Notes: generated by a model from the letters alone, not told the origin. DNA of 64,000 nucleotides from Dactylosporangium roseum (GCF_025264685.1 NZ_CP073721.1:2161001-2225000), one strand, 5' to 3'; shown: positions 1 through 8,608, numbered from the stretch's first letter. Numbers and translations are program-made.

Positions 1-758
1 GCGATGGGCTGCTGCCCATACGGCGTGAAGACGCACTTGTCGACGGCGAGCGCCGGGATGGCGGCGACGGCCTGGGCGACCTCGTCGCGGTGCAGCGGCT
101 CCTCGTTCGGGTGCGAAAGGATCAGTGCCGGGTGTGCGTCGTCCGTCGGCACCGAGTAGGCCAGGTCGGTCACGCTGCCGACGCGACGCCGGTGCAGCCA
201 CAGGCCGGCCGGGATCTGGTCGAGCACCAGGTCGCCAGGGAGCTCGGGCAGCTCGGTGCTGAGGTCTGCCTCCCACTGCGGTGCGGGGAACCGCCAGCCG
301 ACGCGGACCGGCTGGTCGCCGGGGCGGAACCGCCAGAACCCGCCGGGACGGTGCTCACCGCGACCCTCCGGAGCGAACAGTGAACCGCCGGGCACGCCGA
401 GCAGCGGGCCGGCCGCGGCGATCACGTCGATGCCGAGGCGCATCGAGATCATGTGGGCGGCCGCGGGGCGCTCCTTGTTGGCGCAGGCGCCGTCCCAGGC
501 GACGAACCGCATCGCGCTGAAGCCGCGGGGGAGTCCGTTGGCCAGCACCTCGGCCAGTTCCTCGATCATCGCGGGCAGCAGTTTGACCGTGTGGGAGCTG
601 ATCACGACCGCGCACTCGGCGGACCCGTGCGGCGAGACGACGAGCTGGGCCGCGCCGGAGCTGGGCTCGTCACCGGAGTGGACGACCGCGCCGGCGCCGA
701 GCCACGAAACCTTCATGCCCGGCCAGTTTCGGAGCCGGACCTGCATAGCGGTGCTCAT
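1..758 (-). CDS. Hypothetical protein, 3' end beyond window
   Basis: The reverse strand is open from an ATG at 758 to the left edge, about 252 codons with no stop, so the C-terminus is missing. The start is supported by GAGAGG a few bases upstream. The protein begins MSTAMQVRLRNWPGMKVSW and looks soluble, with an Ala/Leu-rich helical stretch around residues 55-75 and a Pro/Trp/Arg-rich middle (GFWRFRPGDQP). No signal peptide or membrane segment is visible. Third-position GC is high, as expected for a real gene here. I do not recognise the family. It is divergently oriented to the DUF2334 lipoprotein gene. Confidence 0.75.
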   Translation of the reverse strand, partial: MSTAMQVRLRNWPGMKVSWLGAGAVVHSGDEPSSGAAQLVVSPHGSAECAVVISSHTVKLLPAMIEELAEVLANGLPRGFSAMRFVAWDGACANKERPAAAHMISMRLGIDVIAAAGPLLGVPGGSLFAPEGRGEHRPGGFWRFRPGDQPVRVGWRFPAPQWEADLSTELPELPGDLVLDQIPAGLWLHRRRVGSVTDLAYSVPTDDAHPALILSHPNEEPLHRDEVAQAVAAIPALAVDKCVFTPYGQQPI

Positions 759-1154
759 GCGGACCTCTCAGAAGGCTGGAAATCCGGGTGAGTCGAAATG
801 ACCGGGCCGCGGCACACGGCGGTGTGTGTCTCGAGGGAGCGGTACCCGAGGGGGGCGGCCGCCGGTCGCGTGACCGTCCCTGCTGGCGGCCACGAAGGGA
901 CCAGCGTGTCCGGCGCTGTAGCTGCGAGCGGGCAGCACGTTGTCAAGATCGCCCTCCGTCGGGTGTGCCACGAGCGGTGCGATGCGGAGGGGGTTCCACA
1001 CCGATCACCGCAGGGCGGCCTTGCCGGATCGTACCGCGCTGAGTGACGGACGCAACCATCTCGTTTGTTGCCAGATCCGCCGGATATGGCCGACCGGGCC
1101 GCCGATTGCGCCCGTTTTGATAGCGTTGATGGGGAGTTCTCCGGAGAGTTGCAC
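759..1154. other. Divergent intergenic region
   Basis: These 396 bases separate the reverse unknown gene from the forward lipoprotein gene. Short open frames occur on both strands but none has a ribosome site or convincing codon bias. It presumably holds promoters for both genes; I could not define boxes with confidence. Confidence 0.5.
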
Positions 1155-2792
1155 ATGCACCGAGCTGCAGTCCGACCAATACGCACCGTGACGCCCGGAC
1201 GCCTTGGATGGCTGTTCGCGGTGATCGTCTCGTTGGCTCTGGCTGCCGTTTCGATGAGCGCCTGCAAAACCTCTCCAATCGATACGTCTCCGGCTAGCCC
1301 GTCGGCGAGCCGTTCTCCTGCATACCCGCGTTCCGGGGTGCTTGTCCTGTATGACACGACCGGGCAATACGGCGACCTGGGCGAGCTGTATGCGGTGCAA
1401 GCAGGGAATTTGGCCTCCCACTTCGGATCATGGGAGGCGTTGCCCGTGACGAAGTACACGTCCGGGACAGCGGCAAAGTACCAGTTGACGATCTACATCG
1501 GATCGACGTACGACGAGCCGTTGCCGGCCGTGTTCCTGGCCGACGTGGCGGCCGGAGCGCCGGTGTTGTGGATGGGCGCGAACATCTGGCAATTGATCTC
1601 GCGGTACCGCGGAATGGGATTTCAGAATGCGTCGATCAACGACGCCGCCGGCGACTCCGCGGTGCGGGAGATCCGCTATCGCGGCACGTCGTTGATCCGC
1701 AACCCGGCGGCCGGGGGGCTGGTCCGCATCGGTCTCTCGGCGGGCGCCAAGGCGACGACGATCGCGGATGCGGTGGGGCCCGGCGGTGCGGTGGAGCCTT
1801 GGGCGGTACGGGTGGGCGCGCTGACCTATGTGGCCGAGGTGCCCTTCACGTATGTCACGTTCGACGACCGGTACCTCGTGCTGGCCGACCTGCTGTTCGA
1901 CCTGCTCGCGCCGGGCACTCCCGGGACGCCGGGCCGGCACCGCGCGCTGGTCCGGATCGAGGATGTCGGCCCGCATTCCGATCCCGCTCAGTTGCGGACC
2001 ATCGCCGACTATCTGTCGTCGCGTAACGTTCCGTTCGCCGTCGCGGTTTTCCCCGTTTACGACGATGCGTCCGGCGTGTATTCCGGCGGCGTGCCGGTGC
2101 ACAAGACGCTGAGCGGCACACCGCAGGTCGTGGAGGCGCTGCGGTACATGGTCGCCTGCGGCGGAACACTGCTCATGCACGGATATACGCACGGGTTCGC
2201 CGGCGGCCCGAATCCGTATGGCGTCAGTGCCGAGGACTACGAGTTCTATCGCGCGCACGTCGACGCCGGCGGTTCGGTCGTGCTGGACGGTCCCGTGCCG
2301 GGCGACTCCACCGAGTGGGCGCTGGGCCGGCTCGCCGCCGCCCGGCAGGAGTGGACCGCGGCCGGCCTGGAACTGCCGGACATCTGGGAGTTTCCGCACT
2401 ATACGGCCAGTGCGCCCGACTATCGGGCGATCTCCTCGGCGCCGGGCATCCGGGCGCGGTACGAGCAGGTGCTGTACTTCTCGGGCATCCTCACCGGCAC
2501 GCCGAGGAGTACACGCTCCGTGAGCCAATTCTTCCCGTACGTCGTGAAAGACGCATATGGGACACCGGTGATCCCCGAAACACTTGGAAACGTGGCAACA
2601 CAAAGATTTAACCAACACGGGGTCCGGCTCACGGGGGACCTGCTGGCGTCGGCGCGGCGTCAACTGGTGGTGCGGGACGGTGTCGCAGGCTTCTTCTACC
2701 ACCCGTTCCTGGGCCTGCGCTACCTCCCTGAGCTGGTCGAAGGCATGCAGGGTATGGGCTACACGTTCGTCAGCCCCTCCTCCGTGCTGTGA
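1155..2792 (+). CDS. DUF2334 polysaccharide-deacetylase-like lipoprotein
   Basis: Predicted 545-residue exported lipoprotein. The N-terminus is basic, followed by a hydrophobic run (residues 17-36) and a lipobox ending at Cys37 (VSMSAC). A low-complexity Ser/Pro linker follows. The C-terminal half (from about residue 250) has DUF2334 features: RALVRIEDVGPHSD, then LLMHGYTHGF, matching the metal-binding Asp and His motifs of this deacetylase-like fold; the family usually acts on cell-surface polysaccharide. ATG 1155 is preferred over upstream starts because GGAGAG lies just before it and the lipoprotein signal then starts properly. Base composition is locally AT-richer than its neighbours (for example around 2570-2620), hinting at a different history. 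Confidence 0.75.
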   Translation: MHRAAVRPIRTVTPGRLGWLFAVIVSLALAAVSMSACKTSPIDTSPASPSASRSPAYPRSGVLVLYDTTGQYGDLGELYAVQAGNLASHFGSWEALPVTKYTSGTAAKYQLTIYIGSTYDEPLPAVFLADVAAGAPVLWMGANIWQLISRYRGMGFQNASINDAAGDSAVREIRYRGTSLIRNPAAGGLVRIGLSAGAKATTIADAVGPGGAVEPWAVRVGALTYVAEVPFTYVTFDDRYLVLADLLFDLLAPGTPGTPGRHRALVRIEDVGPHSDPAQLRTIADYLSSRNVPFAVAVFPVYDDASGVYSGGVPVHKTLSGTPQVVEALRYMVACGGTLLMHGYTHGFAGGPNPYGVSAEDYEFYRAHVDAGGSVVLDGPVPGDSTEWALGRLAAARQEWTAAGLELPDIWEFPHYTASAPDYRAISSAPGIRARYEQVLYFSGILTGTPRSTRSVSQFFPYVVKDAYGTPVIPETLGNVATQRFNQHGVRLTGDLLASARRQLVVRDGVAGFFYHPFLGLRYLPELVEGMQGMGYTFVSPSSVL

Positions 2793-3085
2793 TCGCCGGC
2801 CGGCTCGGCCCTCCGCCGGTCGGTCCGACGGCGCGGTCTGCGGGAAGTCGTCGACACGAGTTTTTCAGCGTTAACTTGCCGACCTGTTCCTATCCGTCAT
2901 GCCCGACCGGTGCGTCCCGTGCGGCAAGCGCGACGAGCCCGGCTCTGACCTGGCCGTGTAGCAGTTCTTCCGGCCTGCGCTGCGGTGGCTCTCCGGTCGC
3001 TCTGGCTCAAGGCTGTGGAGCTAAACCCAACAGCCCCCTGCCAAACCAAACAAGGCCGACAATCCGGACACGGACCTCGGATGTC

Positions 3086-3356
3086 CACCCCGGGTGTTGC
3101 GCTAGGGGGTGGTGACGCGGTCGTGCGGGTGGTGTCTGTCGCTCATGATCGCTGCTTGAGCCGGGGCGGCGCGTTCCGGGTCGGGTGACTCCATGATCAT
3201 GGGAAAGATGTGGCTATCGGGGCAGCCGTATCTTTCCCATGATCAAGGGATTGGGCCGGGCCGGAACGCGCCGCCCCGCTCCAGCGGCGATCACGAGCGG
3301 CAGCACTCGGTCGCACTAGTGGCGTCGCCACCCTGTAGCGCAACACCGGGGTTGGC
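3086..3356. repeat. Mosaic intergenic element copy 1: ~270-bp imperfect palindrome
   Basis: The region from 3086 to 3209 is repeated, inverted, from 3230 to 3356 with roughly three-quarters identity. The innermost arms are ATGATCATGGGAAAGAT (3193-3209) and its complement (3230-3245), around a loop containing GGCTATCGGGGCAGCC. The outer arms share GTGTTGCGCTA and GGGCGGCGCGTTCCGG. Just upstream (3031-3085) lies a fragment of the AATTCGGGCGCG module, here diverged. The element sits between convergent genes (lipoprotein stop 2792, exporter stop 3441) and encodes nothing. I see nothing in 2793-3030. Confidence 0.85.
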
Positions 3357-3440
3357 GGGTGACCGCGTGGCTTGTCGGCGTGGCCCTGCGCGCTGGCTGC
3401 CGGAACGTTCACGATCATGACCGCTCCGGCGACCCGCTGA

Positions 3441-4775
3441 TCAGTGGGTGTGGGCGGCTGCCTCGACGGGGGTGCCTGTGGCCGGGAGTGAGGTGACCGC
3501 GGCATCGGCCGGCCCCTCGGACCGGGCCCGCTCTTGAGCCTGAGCCGGGTCCTGAGCCTGAGCCGGGTCCTGGGATCCGGCCGGGGGCTGGGGCTGGATC
3601 AGGTCCTGGGGTCGGCGGTCCAAGCGGCGGAAGGTCAGGAGCAGGGCGGTCACGGCCAGGCTCACCAGGGCCACCGAGGCGAAGCCCCATGCTGGGGAGC
3701 CGTGGTCGATGGCCCAGCCGGCCAAGGGGGAGCCGATGGCCAGGCCGACCGTCAGGGAGGAGCCGTGCCAGCCCATCGCCTCGCCGCGGGCGGACGGCGG
3801 GACCAGGCGGCTGACCAGGTCGGCACTGGCGCTCAGCGTCGGGGCGCACAGGGCGCCGGCCGGGATCAGGACGGCGAACAGCAGCGGCCAGGCATCGCCG
3901 ACCAGGCCGATCGGGAGCGTGAACAGGCTCAGGCCGCCCAGCAGCGCCACCAGCGGCACGGCCCGGGTCAGCGCGCCGTAGACGAAGCCGCCGGCCAGCG
4001 AGTAGACGCCCCAGACCGCGAGCAGTGCGCCGACCAGCTCGACCTTCCCCGCGTCGCGCAGCATCGCGACGATGCCCAGGTCGGTGCCGGCGAGCACCAG
4101 CGTGGTGGCCGCGCCGGCGGCGCAGACGGCCAGGAAGCGCGGGGTCAGCCAGTCGCGGCGGCGGACCGGGGCACCGCCGGTGGCCTCGCCGTCGGCGGAG
4201 TGCACCGGCGGGTTGGTGAGGTAGAGCGCGACGCCGGCGAGCACGAGCGCGCCGCCGATCGCCCACATCGTGATCCGGCTCGACAGGCCGCTCATGAGCA
4301 GCACGGCCAGCGGCGGGCCGGCCATGAACGACATCTCGACCGACATCGAGTCGAGCGCGTAGGCCTGGCGGCGCTGGTCGGCGGGGACGAGCGCGGCGAT
4401 CGACTGGCGCACCACCGAGAACACCGGCAACGAGAACACGCCCGCGACGAACGCGCCGGCGAGCAGCACCGGATAGGACATGAACGGCGCCGCCGACCAG
4501 AACACCGCCTCGCACGCCGTGGTGACCACGAGCATCGGCCGCAGGCCGCGCCGGTCGACGAACCATCCGTTGAGCGGACCGCCGACGGCGGTGCCGACCG
4601 TCAGCGCCGCGCCCACCAGGCCGGCCGCGCCCCAGCCCCGGTCCAGGTCCTGCGCGACGTGCAGGGTCATGGTCACCCCGATCGCGGTGATCGGGATACG
4701 GGCCAACAGGGCCAGCGCCATGAGCGACCGCACCCCGGGGAGGGCGAGGACGCGACGGTAGGGCTCGAGGCGCAT
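3441..4775 (-). CDS. MFS transporter
   Basis: Predicted 444-residue major facilitator superfamily permease with about twelve hydrophobic segments. The loop between segments 2 and 3 reads NGWFVDRRGLRPM, the MFS motif A pattern (G-x-x-x-D-R-x-G-R-R). Segment 5 carries PPLAVLLMSG, and a loop near the middle is charged (PPVHSADGEATG...RRRDWLTP). The overall look is that of a drug or sugar efflux permease; substrate unknown. The last 60 residues are a disordered Pro/Gln/Ala tail containing a 6-residue duplication (QAQDPA twice, from an 18-bp tandem repeat near 3533-3570), unusual for the family. ATG 4775 gives a standard MFS N-terminus. Its 3' end faces the palindromic element. Confidence 0.85.
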   Translation of the reverse strand: MRLEPYRRVLALPGVRSLMALALLARIPITAIGVTMTLHVAQDLDRGWGAAGLVGAALTVGTAVGGPLNGWFVDRRGLRPMLVVTTACEAVFWSAAPFMSYPVLLAGAFVAGVFSLPVFSVVRQSIAALVPADQRRQAYALDSMSVEMSFMAGPPLAVLLMSGLSSRITMWAIGGALVLAGVALYLTNPPVHSADGEATGGAPVRRRDWLTPRFLAVCAAGAATTLVLAGTDLGIVAMLRDAGKVELVGALLAVWGVYSLAGGFVYGALTRAVPLVALLGGLSLFTLPIGLVGDAWPLLFAVLIPAGALCAPTLSASADLVSRLVPPSARGEAMGWHGSSLTVGLAIGSPLAGWAIDHGSPAWGFASVALVSLAVTALLLTFRRLDRRPQDLIQPQPPAGSQDPAQAQDPAQAQERARSEGPADAAVTSLPATGTPVEAAAHTH

Positions 4776-4933
4776 GGGGCAATCATGTCGTGGGGGTACG
4801 ACAGAAACGACCGGGTTTCCCCGCCCGGAGCGCTCCGCGGGTCAGAATGTGCGCCAGCTCACGGGGAACCCAGCGGGCCGGTGCCCGGTCAAAGTGAGCG
4901 CAGGAAAAGACAACCATGGATGGAGATCCAGCA

Positions 4934-5470
4934 ATGACGTCGCGGACCCCACTCGCTGCCGCAGCCGCCGCTCTCGTCGCCCTGTCGCTCGCCGGGTGCA
5001 CCGGGGACGCCGGCAGCACCGCCGGCAGCACCAGCGGCGCTCCCTCCGCCAGTGCCACCGCGGCGGCGAGCACCGGCGGCACCACGGACGGCGGCGCGAG
5101 CCCGAGCGCCGCCGGCGGCAGTTCCGCCGCCGTCCCCGCGGGGGACGTCCTGGTGACGTTCACCCGGCAGGGCGGCATCGCCGGCGTCAACGACCGGCTC
5201 GTCGTCCGCGGCGACGGCGGCTACAGCCTGCAGACCCGCGGCGGCACGCGGACCGGCAAGCTCACCGCCGAGCAACTCACCGCGCTCAAGGCGGCCCTCG
5301 CGGCGGTCGACATCAACAAGGTGCCGAGCGTGAACGACGGCGGCACCGTGGCCGACGGCTTCACGTACCGCATCATCTACAACGGACGCGAGGTCGTGGC
5401 GGAGGACGGGGCAATCCCGCCGGCACTCCAGCCGGTGTTCGGGGCGCTGAGCGCGATCGTCAGCAAGTAG
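4934..5470 (+). CDS. Emfourin-like protease-inhibitor lipoprotein
   Basis: Predicted 178-residue exported lipoprotein: MTSRTPLAAA start, hydrophobic core and lipobox LAGC with Cys22, then a Ser/Thr/Ala/Gly linker to about residue 70. The remaining 100 residues (VLVTFTRQGGIAGVNDRL, DGGYSLQTR, LTAEQLTALKAALAAVD, ADGFTYRI) match the emfourin/protealysin-inhibitor pattern as I remember it. Emfourins usually inhibit M4 proteases encoded next door; none is here, although a subtilisin-type protease lies 1 kb downstream on the opposite strand. ATG 4934 has GGAGA eight bases upstream; an in-frame ATG at 4916 is an alternative. Lipobox is seen; inhibitory role is inferred from family. Confidence 0.65.
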   Translation: MTSRTPLAAAAAALVALSLAGCTGDAGSTAGSTSGAPSASATAAASTGGTTDGGASPSAAGGSSAAVPAGDVLVTFTRQGGIAGVNDRLVVRGDGGYSLQTRGGTRTGKLTAEQLTALKAALAAVDINKVPSVNDGGTVADGFTYRIIYNGREVVAEDGAIPPALQPVFGALSAIVSK

Positions 5471-5776
5471 CTTGTCGATCGCGGACAGTTCGCCGTCGGG
5501 CAGCGCCAGGTGGTCCAGCGCGCCGAGGTTCTGCTCGAGCTGGGCCACGCCGCTCGCCCCGATGATGAGCGAGGTGACCCGCTGGTCGCGCAGTGCCCAG
5601 GCCGGCGCCAACTGGGCGCGGGACTGTCCGCGGCCGCGGGCCGTCTCGTCGAGGCCGCGGATCGTCTCCAGCCGCGCCGGGGTCAGCTCGCTCTCGTCGA
5701 GGAACCGGCTCGTGCGCACACGCGAGCCGTCGGGGCTGCCGCCGGGGTACCGGTCGGTCAGCAGGCCCTGCGCCAC
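5462..5776 (-). pseudogene. Aldo/keto reductase remnant (C-terminal third only)
   Basis: The reverse strand encodes about 105 residues matching the C-terminal third of YghZ-type aldo/keto reductases: AQGLLTDRYPGG, DSRVRTSRFL, RGQSRAQLAPAWALRDQRV, SLIIGASGVAQLEQNLGAL. The (beta/alpha)8 barrel N-terminus, with its catalytic Tyr, Lys and His, is absent. Upstream DNA is the unrelated response-regulator gene, and the frame runs without its own stop into the complement of the lipoprotein gene. A GTG at 5776 could start a short product, but it could not form the barrel. Best read as a deletion relic. Confidence 0.75.
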
Positions 5777-5846
5777 CCTTACCAGCGAACGCCTGGACCT
5801 CGCCGCAACACCACCGCCCTACCGGCGGACCCTCTAAGCTGAGAGT

Positions 5847-6320
5847 GTGGATCAAGATCCCGAGGATGTCGTACCTGACGAGCTCCCGGAACCGGAGGCC
5901 GGGACGTTCCCGGTCGCGACCGTTCTGCTGGCCGAGGACGACCCGGACATCCGCGATTTGTTCACGATGGTCATGGAGGGCGCCGGCATCGCGGTGACCG
6001 CCGTGAGCGACGGCCAGCAGGCGCTGGAAGCCCTGCACGGGGCCGGCGGCACCGGCGACGACCCAGGGTTCGACCTGCTCGTCACCGACATGTGGATGCC
6101 GAAGCTCTCCGGCCTGGACCTGTGCCGCAGGCTGCGCGCCGACCCGGCGACGCAGGGCTTGCCGGTGCTCATGCTCAGCGCGTACGGGCGGCTGAGGGGC
6201 CGGGAGGAGGCGATGATGGTCGGCGCGACGGAGTACGTGCAGAAGCCCGTCCGGCCGAGCCAGTTCATCAGCAAGGTCGACAGCCTGCTCGGCGGCCGCC
6301 TGGTGACGCGAGGCTCCTGA
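5847..6320 (+). CDS. Single-domain response regulator
   Basis: Predicted 157-residue receiver protein with no output domain. After a 24-residue acidic N-terminus the CheY-like fold is complete: acidic pocket E30-D31-D32 (LLAEDDPDIRD), phospho-acceptor D81 (VTDMWMPKLSG), switch Ser111 (LMLSAYG) and the conserved lysine K133 (YVQKPVRP). Such proteins relay phosphate or act by protein contacts. No histidine kinase is adjacent; the only kinase trace in the window is a pseudogene at 52.5 kb. GTG 5847 is the chosen start because it opens the frame after the aldo/keto reductase relic; the ribosome site is weak. It converges on the S8 protease gene. Confidence 0.9.
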   Translation: MDQDPEDVVPDELPEPEAGTFPVATVLLAEDDPDIRDLFTMVMEGAGIAVTAVSDGQQALEALHGAGGTGDDPGFDLLVTDMWMPKLSGLDLCRRLRADPATQGLPVLMLSAYGRLRGREEAMMVGATEYVQKPVRPSQFISKVDSLLGGRLVTRGS

Positions 6321-6327
6321 ACGCCGG

Positions 6328-6361
6328 GGAACACAGCACCGCCGGGAACACAGCACCGCCG
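6328..6361 (+). repeat. 17-bp perfect tandem duplication
   Basis: GGAACACAGCACCGCCG occurs twice head to tail just after the response-regulator stop. It looks like a recent slippage duplication in non-coding DNA and is one of several short tandem duplications in this window. Confidence 0.85.
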
Positions 6362-6365
6362 GCGA

Positions 6366-6396
6366 TGCGGGGGGCACCTGAGCGGCACCCCCCGCA
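6366..6396. terminator. Bidirectional terminator-like hairpin
   Basis: TGCGGGGGG at 6366 pairs with CCCCCCGCA ending at 6396; the stem can extend imperfectly inward (CACC/GGCA) around a short loop. There is no U-run, which is common in actinomycetes. It lies between the convergent response-regulator and protease genes, where a shared terminator is expected. Confidence 0.6.
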
Positions 6397-6413
6397 CCAC
6401 CGGACGGGTCAGA

Positions 6414-8099
6414 TCAGCGTCCCCACCAGGGGTCCGCCGTCACGGCCGCGTAGGCGTCGACGATGCCGAAGCCGTAGAAGCCGTTGAACTCCTTGCCGCC
6501 CTCGCAGAGCGCGTTGAACTCGGGAGAACGTCCCTCGTTGGTGTACGTCTGCAGGCGCGGCTCCGGGCACGCGCGCTTGGCGGCCGTGCTGTACAGCAGG
6601 TACTCCACCTTCCACGGCTCCAGACCGAAGTCCTTGCCGCGCTTGGCGCCGTGCTGGCTGACGATGAGCGCGGCGACGCCCGACGCGTGCGGCGCGGCCA
6701 TCGACGTGCCTTGCAGGTAGGTGTAGTAGCCGCACTTGCCGGCGGCGGTGCACTCCTTGTAGACGAGGCCCTCGGCCGTCGGCACGACGTTGCCGTCGGC
6801 GTCGACCGAGCCCTCCTTCTGCAGCACCTTCAGCGGGTACGACGACAGGATCTCGTTGCCGTTGGTGCGGTAGGTGTCCGTGCCGAAGCCGTCACGGAAC
6901 CAGCCACCGGGCGCCGACACGCTGATCCGCTCGAGGCCGTAGTTCGAGAAGTCCGACTTCTTCAGCGACGGGCCGAGCGCCGAGACGCTGATGACGAACG
7001 GGCCCTCGTTCGGCAGGTCCCAGCAGCTACCGTTGTCGATCGGGCGGTCGTACGCGGTGCCCGCCGGATAGTCCGGGCTGCTGGTGTCGGTGCGCGGCTT
7101 GCCGAGGTCCTCGTGGTTGTTGCCCAGTGCGCCCACGAGCGTGACGCCCTTGAAGTGCGCGTAGGTCAGGGCCCGGAACATGCCCCGGATGATCGTGCGC
7201 TGCTCCGCCTGCGCGACCGGGGAGTCGGCCGGGTTGGCGGTGCAGTTGTAGAGCCACGGGTCGACGTAGAACGACATGTTGACCACGTCGATGCCGTTGT
7301 CCGCCGCGTGGGTGAGCGCGTTGACGACCGGCTCCAGGAAGAAGAACCCGGAGTCCTGGCCGCCCTTGAGCTCGACGAGCGACACGTTCGGCGCGACACC
7401 GGAGACGCCGATGCCGTTGGCCGCCCCGCCGATCGTGCCGGCGACGTGCGTGCCGTGCCCGTCGTCGTCGGTGCCGACCGGGTCGAGGCAGCTCGCGACC
7501 TCGCACGGGCCGTCGATGTCGACCATGTCCTTGGCGAAGTTCTTCGACAGCGCCCAGTTGAAGTTCGGGGCGATGTCGGGGTTCGACGCGTCGACGCCGG
7601 TGTCGAGGATGCCCACGGTGACCCGCTTGTCCCCGGCGTTGACCGTCCGCGCCTTGTCGGACTTGACCGTCGTCAGACCCCACAACTTGTCGTCGAGCGG
7701 GTCCATGCCGGCGGTCGCCGGCTTCTTCGCGGCCTTCGCGGCGGTCGCCACGGCCTCCTTCTCGGCGAGGTCCGCCAACCTCTTCCGGGGCGCCTTGCCG
7801 ATCGCCGTCCGGTGCGTCGCGCCGACGAGCTTCGAGGAGGCCGCGGCCTTCTCGACGAATCCCTTCTGCGGCGCGGTGACCGTGTACATCCCCACGGTCT
7901 CGTTGGATGCGACGATCTTGCCGCCGGCCTTGCCGATGGCGGCCGCCGCGTCCGCGGCCGACACGTTGTCCGCCGCGACGACGGTGTATTCGGTCGTCGC
8001 GGCGGGTTCGGCGCTCGCCGGTGACGACAAGCCCGCGGCGGTCACCGTTAACGCGGCGGCGATGACCGCCGCGCCGGTGAACCTCTTGTTGAATCCCAC
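6414..8099 (-). CDS. Secreted subtilisin-family (S8) serine protease
   Basis: Predicted 561-residue preproprotein. GTG 8099 is chosen because GGGAGG lies five bases upstream and the Sec signal then starts at once (FNKRFTGAAVIAAALTVTAAG, cleavage likely after SPASA about residue 30). Residues 31-130 resemble an I9-type propeptide. The catalytic triad is complete: Asp166 (VGILDTGVD), His215 (DDDGHGTHVAGT) and Ser near residue 480 (LQGTSMAAPHASG). The domain carries a Cys-containing insert (DGPCEVASCLDP) that probably forms a disulfide outside the cell. It ends without an anchor, so it should be released. A small L7/L12-like gene lies upstream on the same strand, separated by 165 bases. Confidence 0.92.
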   Translation of the reverse strand: MGFNKRFTGAAVIAAALTVTAAGLSSPASAEPAATTEYTVVAADNVSAADAAAAIGKAGGKIVASNETVGMYTVTAPQKGFVEKAAASSKLVGATHRTAIGKAPRKRLADLAEKEAVATAAKAAKKPATAGMDPLDDKLWGLTTVKSDKARTVNAGDKRVTVGILDTGVDASNPDIAPNFNWALSKNFAKDMVDIDGPCEVASCLDPVGTDDDGHGTHVAGTIGGAANGIGVSGVAPNVSLVELKGGQDSGFFFLEPVVNALTHAADNGIDVVNMSFYVDPWLYNCTANPADSPVAQAEQRTIIRGMFRALTYAHFKGVTLVGALGNNHEDLGKPRTDTSSPDYPAGTAYDRPIDNGSCWDLPNEGPFVISVSALGPSLKKSDFSNYGLERISVSAPGGWFRDGFGTDTYRTNGNEILSSYPLKVLQKEGSVDADGNVVPTAEGLVYKECTAAGKCGYYTYLQGTSMAAPHASGVAALIVSQHGAKRGKDFGLEPWKVEYLLYSTAAKRACPEPRLQTYTNEGRSPEFNALCEGGKEFNGFYGFGIVDAYAAVTADPWWGR

Positions 8100-8264
8100 A
8101 TGGCCTCCCTGATCGAGGGGATGGGGATATGAGATCGAACATCGTGATGCCACGGAAGGCTTGCACCCAAGATTTTCAAGCTAGGAAAGGGTTCCAGGGG
8201 AAAATCGAGGGGGTGTTGTACCGAACGAGGGAGAACTTCGAGGGTTCGCGTCGCGCGGAACCGG

Positions 8265-8510
8265 TCATACCGAACGCGCGAGCCGCTCGACCGCGTCCTT
8301 CGCCTCGGCGAGCCCCACGCCGGTCGTCTGCCGATAGATCTTGATCGCCAGGATCAGGTTCTGCTTGCGCAGCGCCTCGGTGAACTCGGGCGGCATGTCA
8401 CCGGCTGCCGCGAACGCGTCGGCGAGTTGCGGGTCGAGCCCGAAATGGCGGTACAGGAAGGCGATCTGGCGTTCGAGGCGGGCGAGGCGCGTGGTGTCGG
8501 CGGCGTCCAT
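8265..8510 (-). CDS. Small ribosomal L7/L12 C-terminal-like protein
   Basis: Predicted 81-residue protein starting MDAADTTRLARLERQIAFLYRHFGL. The C-terminal half (ALRKQNLILAIKIYRQTTGVGLAEAKDAVERLA) is a clear match to the L7/L12 C-terminal fold, including the G-x-G-L-x-E-A-K pattern that in the ribosomal stalk protein contacts translation factors. Similar short proteins are common in actinomycetes and are not ribosomal; their role is unknown. The N-terminal 30 residues form a probable coiled helix. The start is uncertain: ATG 8510 has no strong ribosome site, and an in-frame ATG 13 codons upstream would add basic residues. Confidence 0.75.
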   Translation of the reverse strand: MDAADTTRLARLERQIAFLYRHFGLDPQLADAFAAAGDMPPEFTEALRKQNLILAIKIYRQTTGVGLAEAKDAVERLARSV

Positions 8511-8608
8511 GGCCGACACGGTATTCGCCCGGTGGCGAAAAGAAAGTCGGGGAGCCGCCATTGGCGACTCCCCGACCCTCCCCACCGACCCTCCCACCGA
8601 GCCTTGTT

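Noticed and set aside
3531..4782. Long forward and alternative reverse frames over the MFS gene
   Set aside because: Shadow frames caused by high GC; only the 444-residue frame has membrane segments and the MFS motif.
6651..8024. 457-codon forward frame opposite the S8 protease
   Set aside because: Arg/Val/Gly-rich antisense shadow of a gene with an intact catalytic triad.
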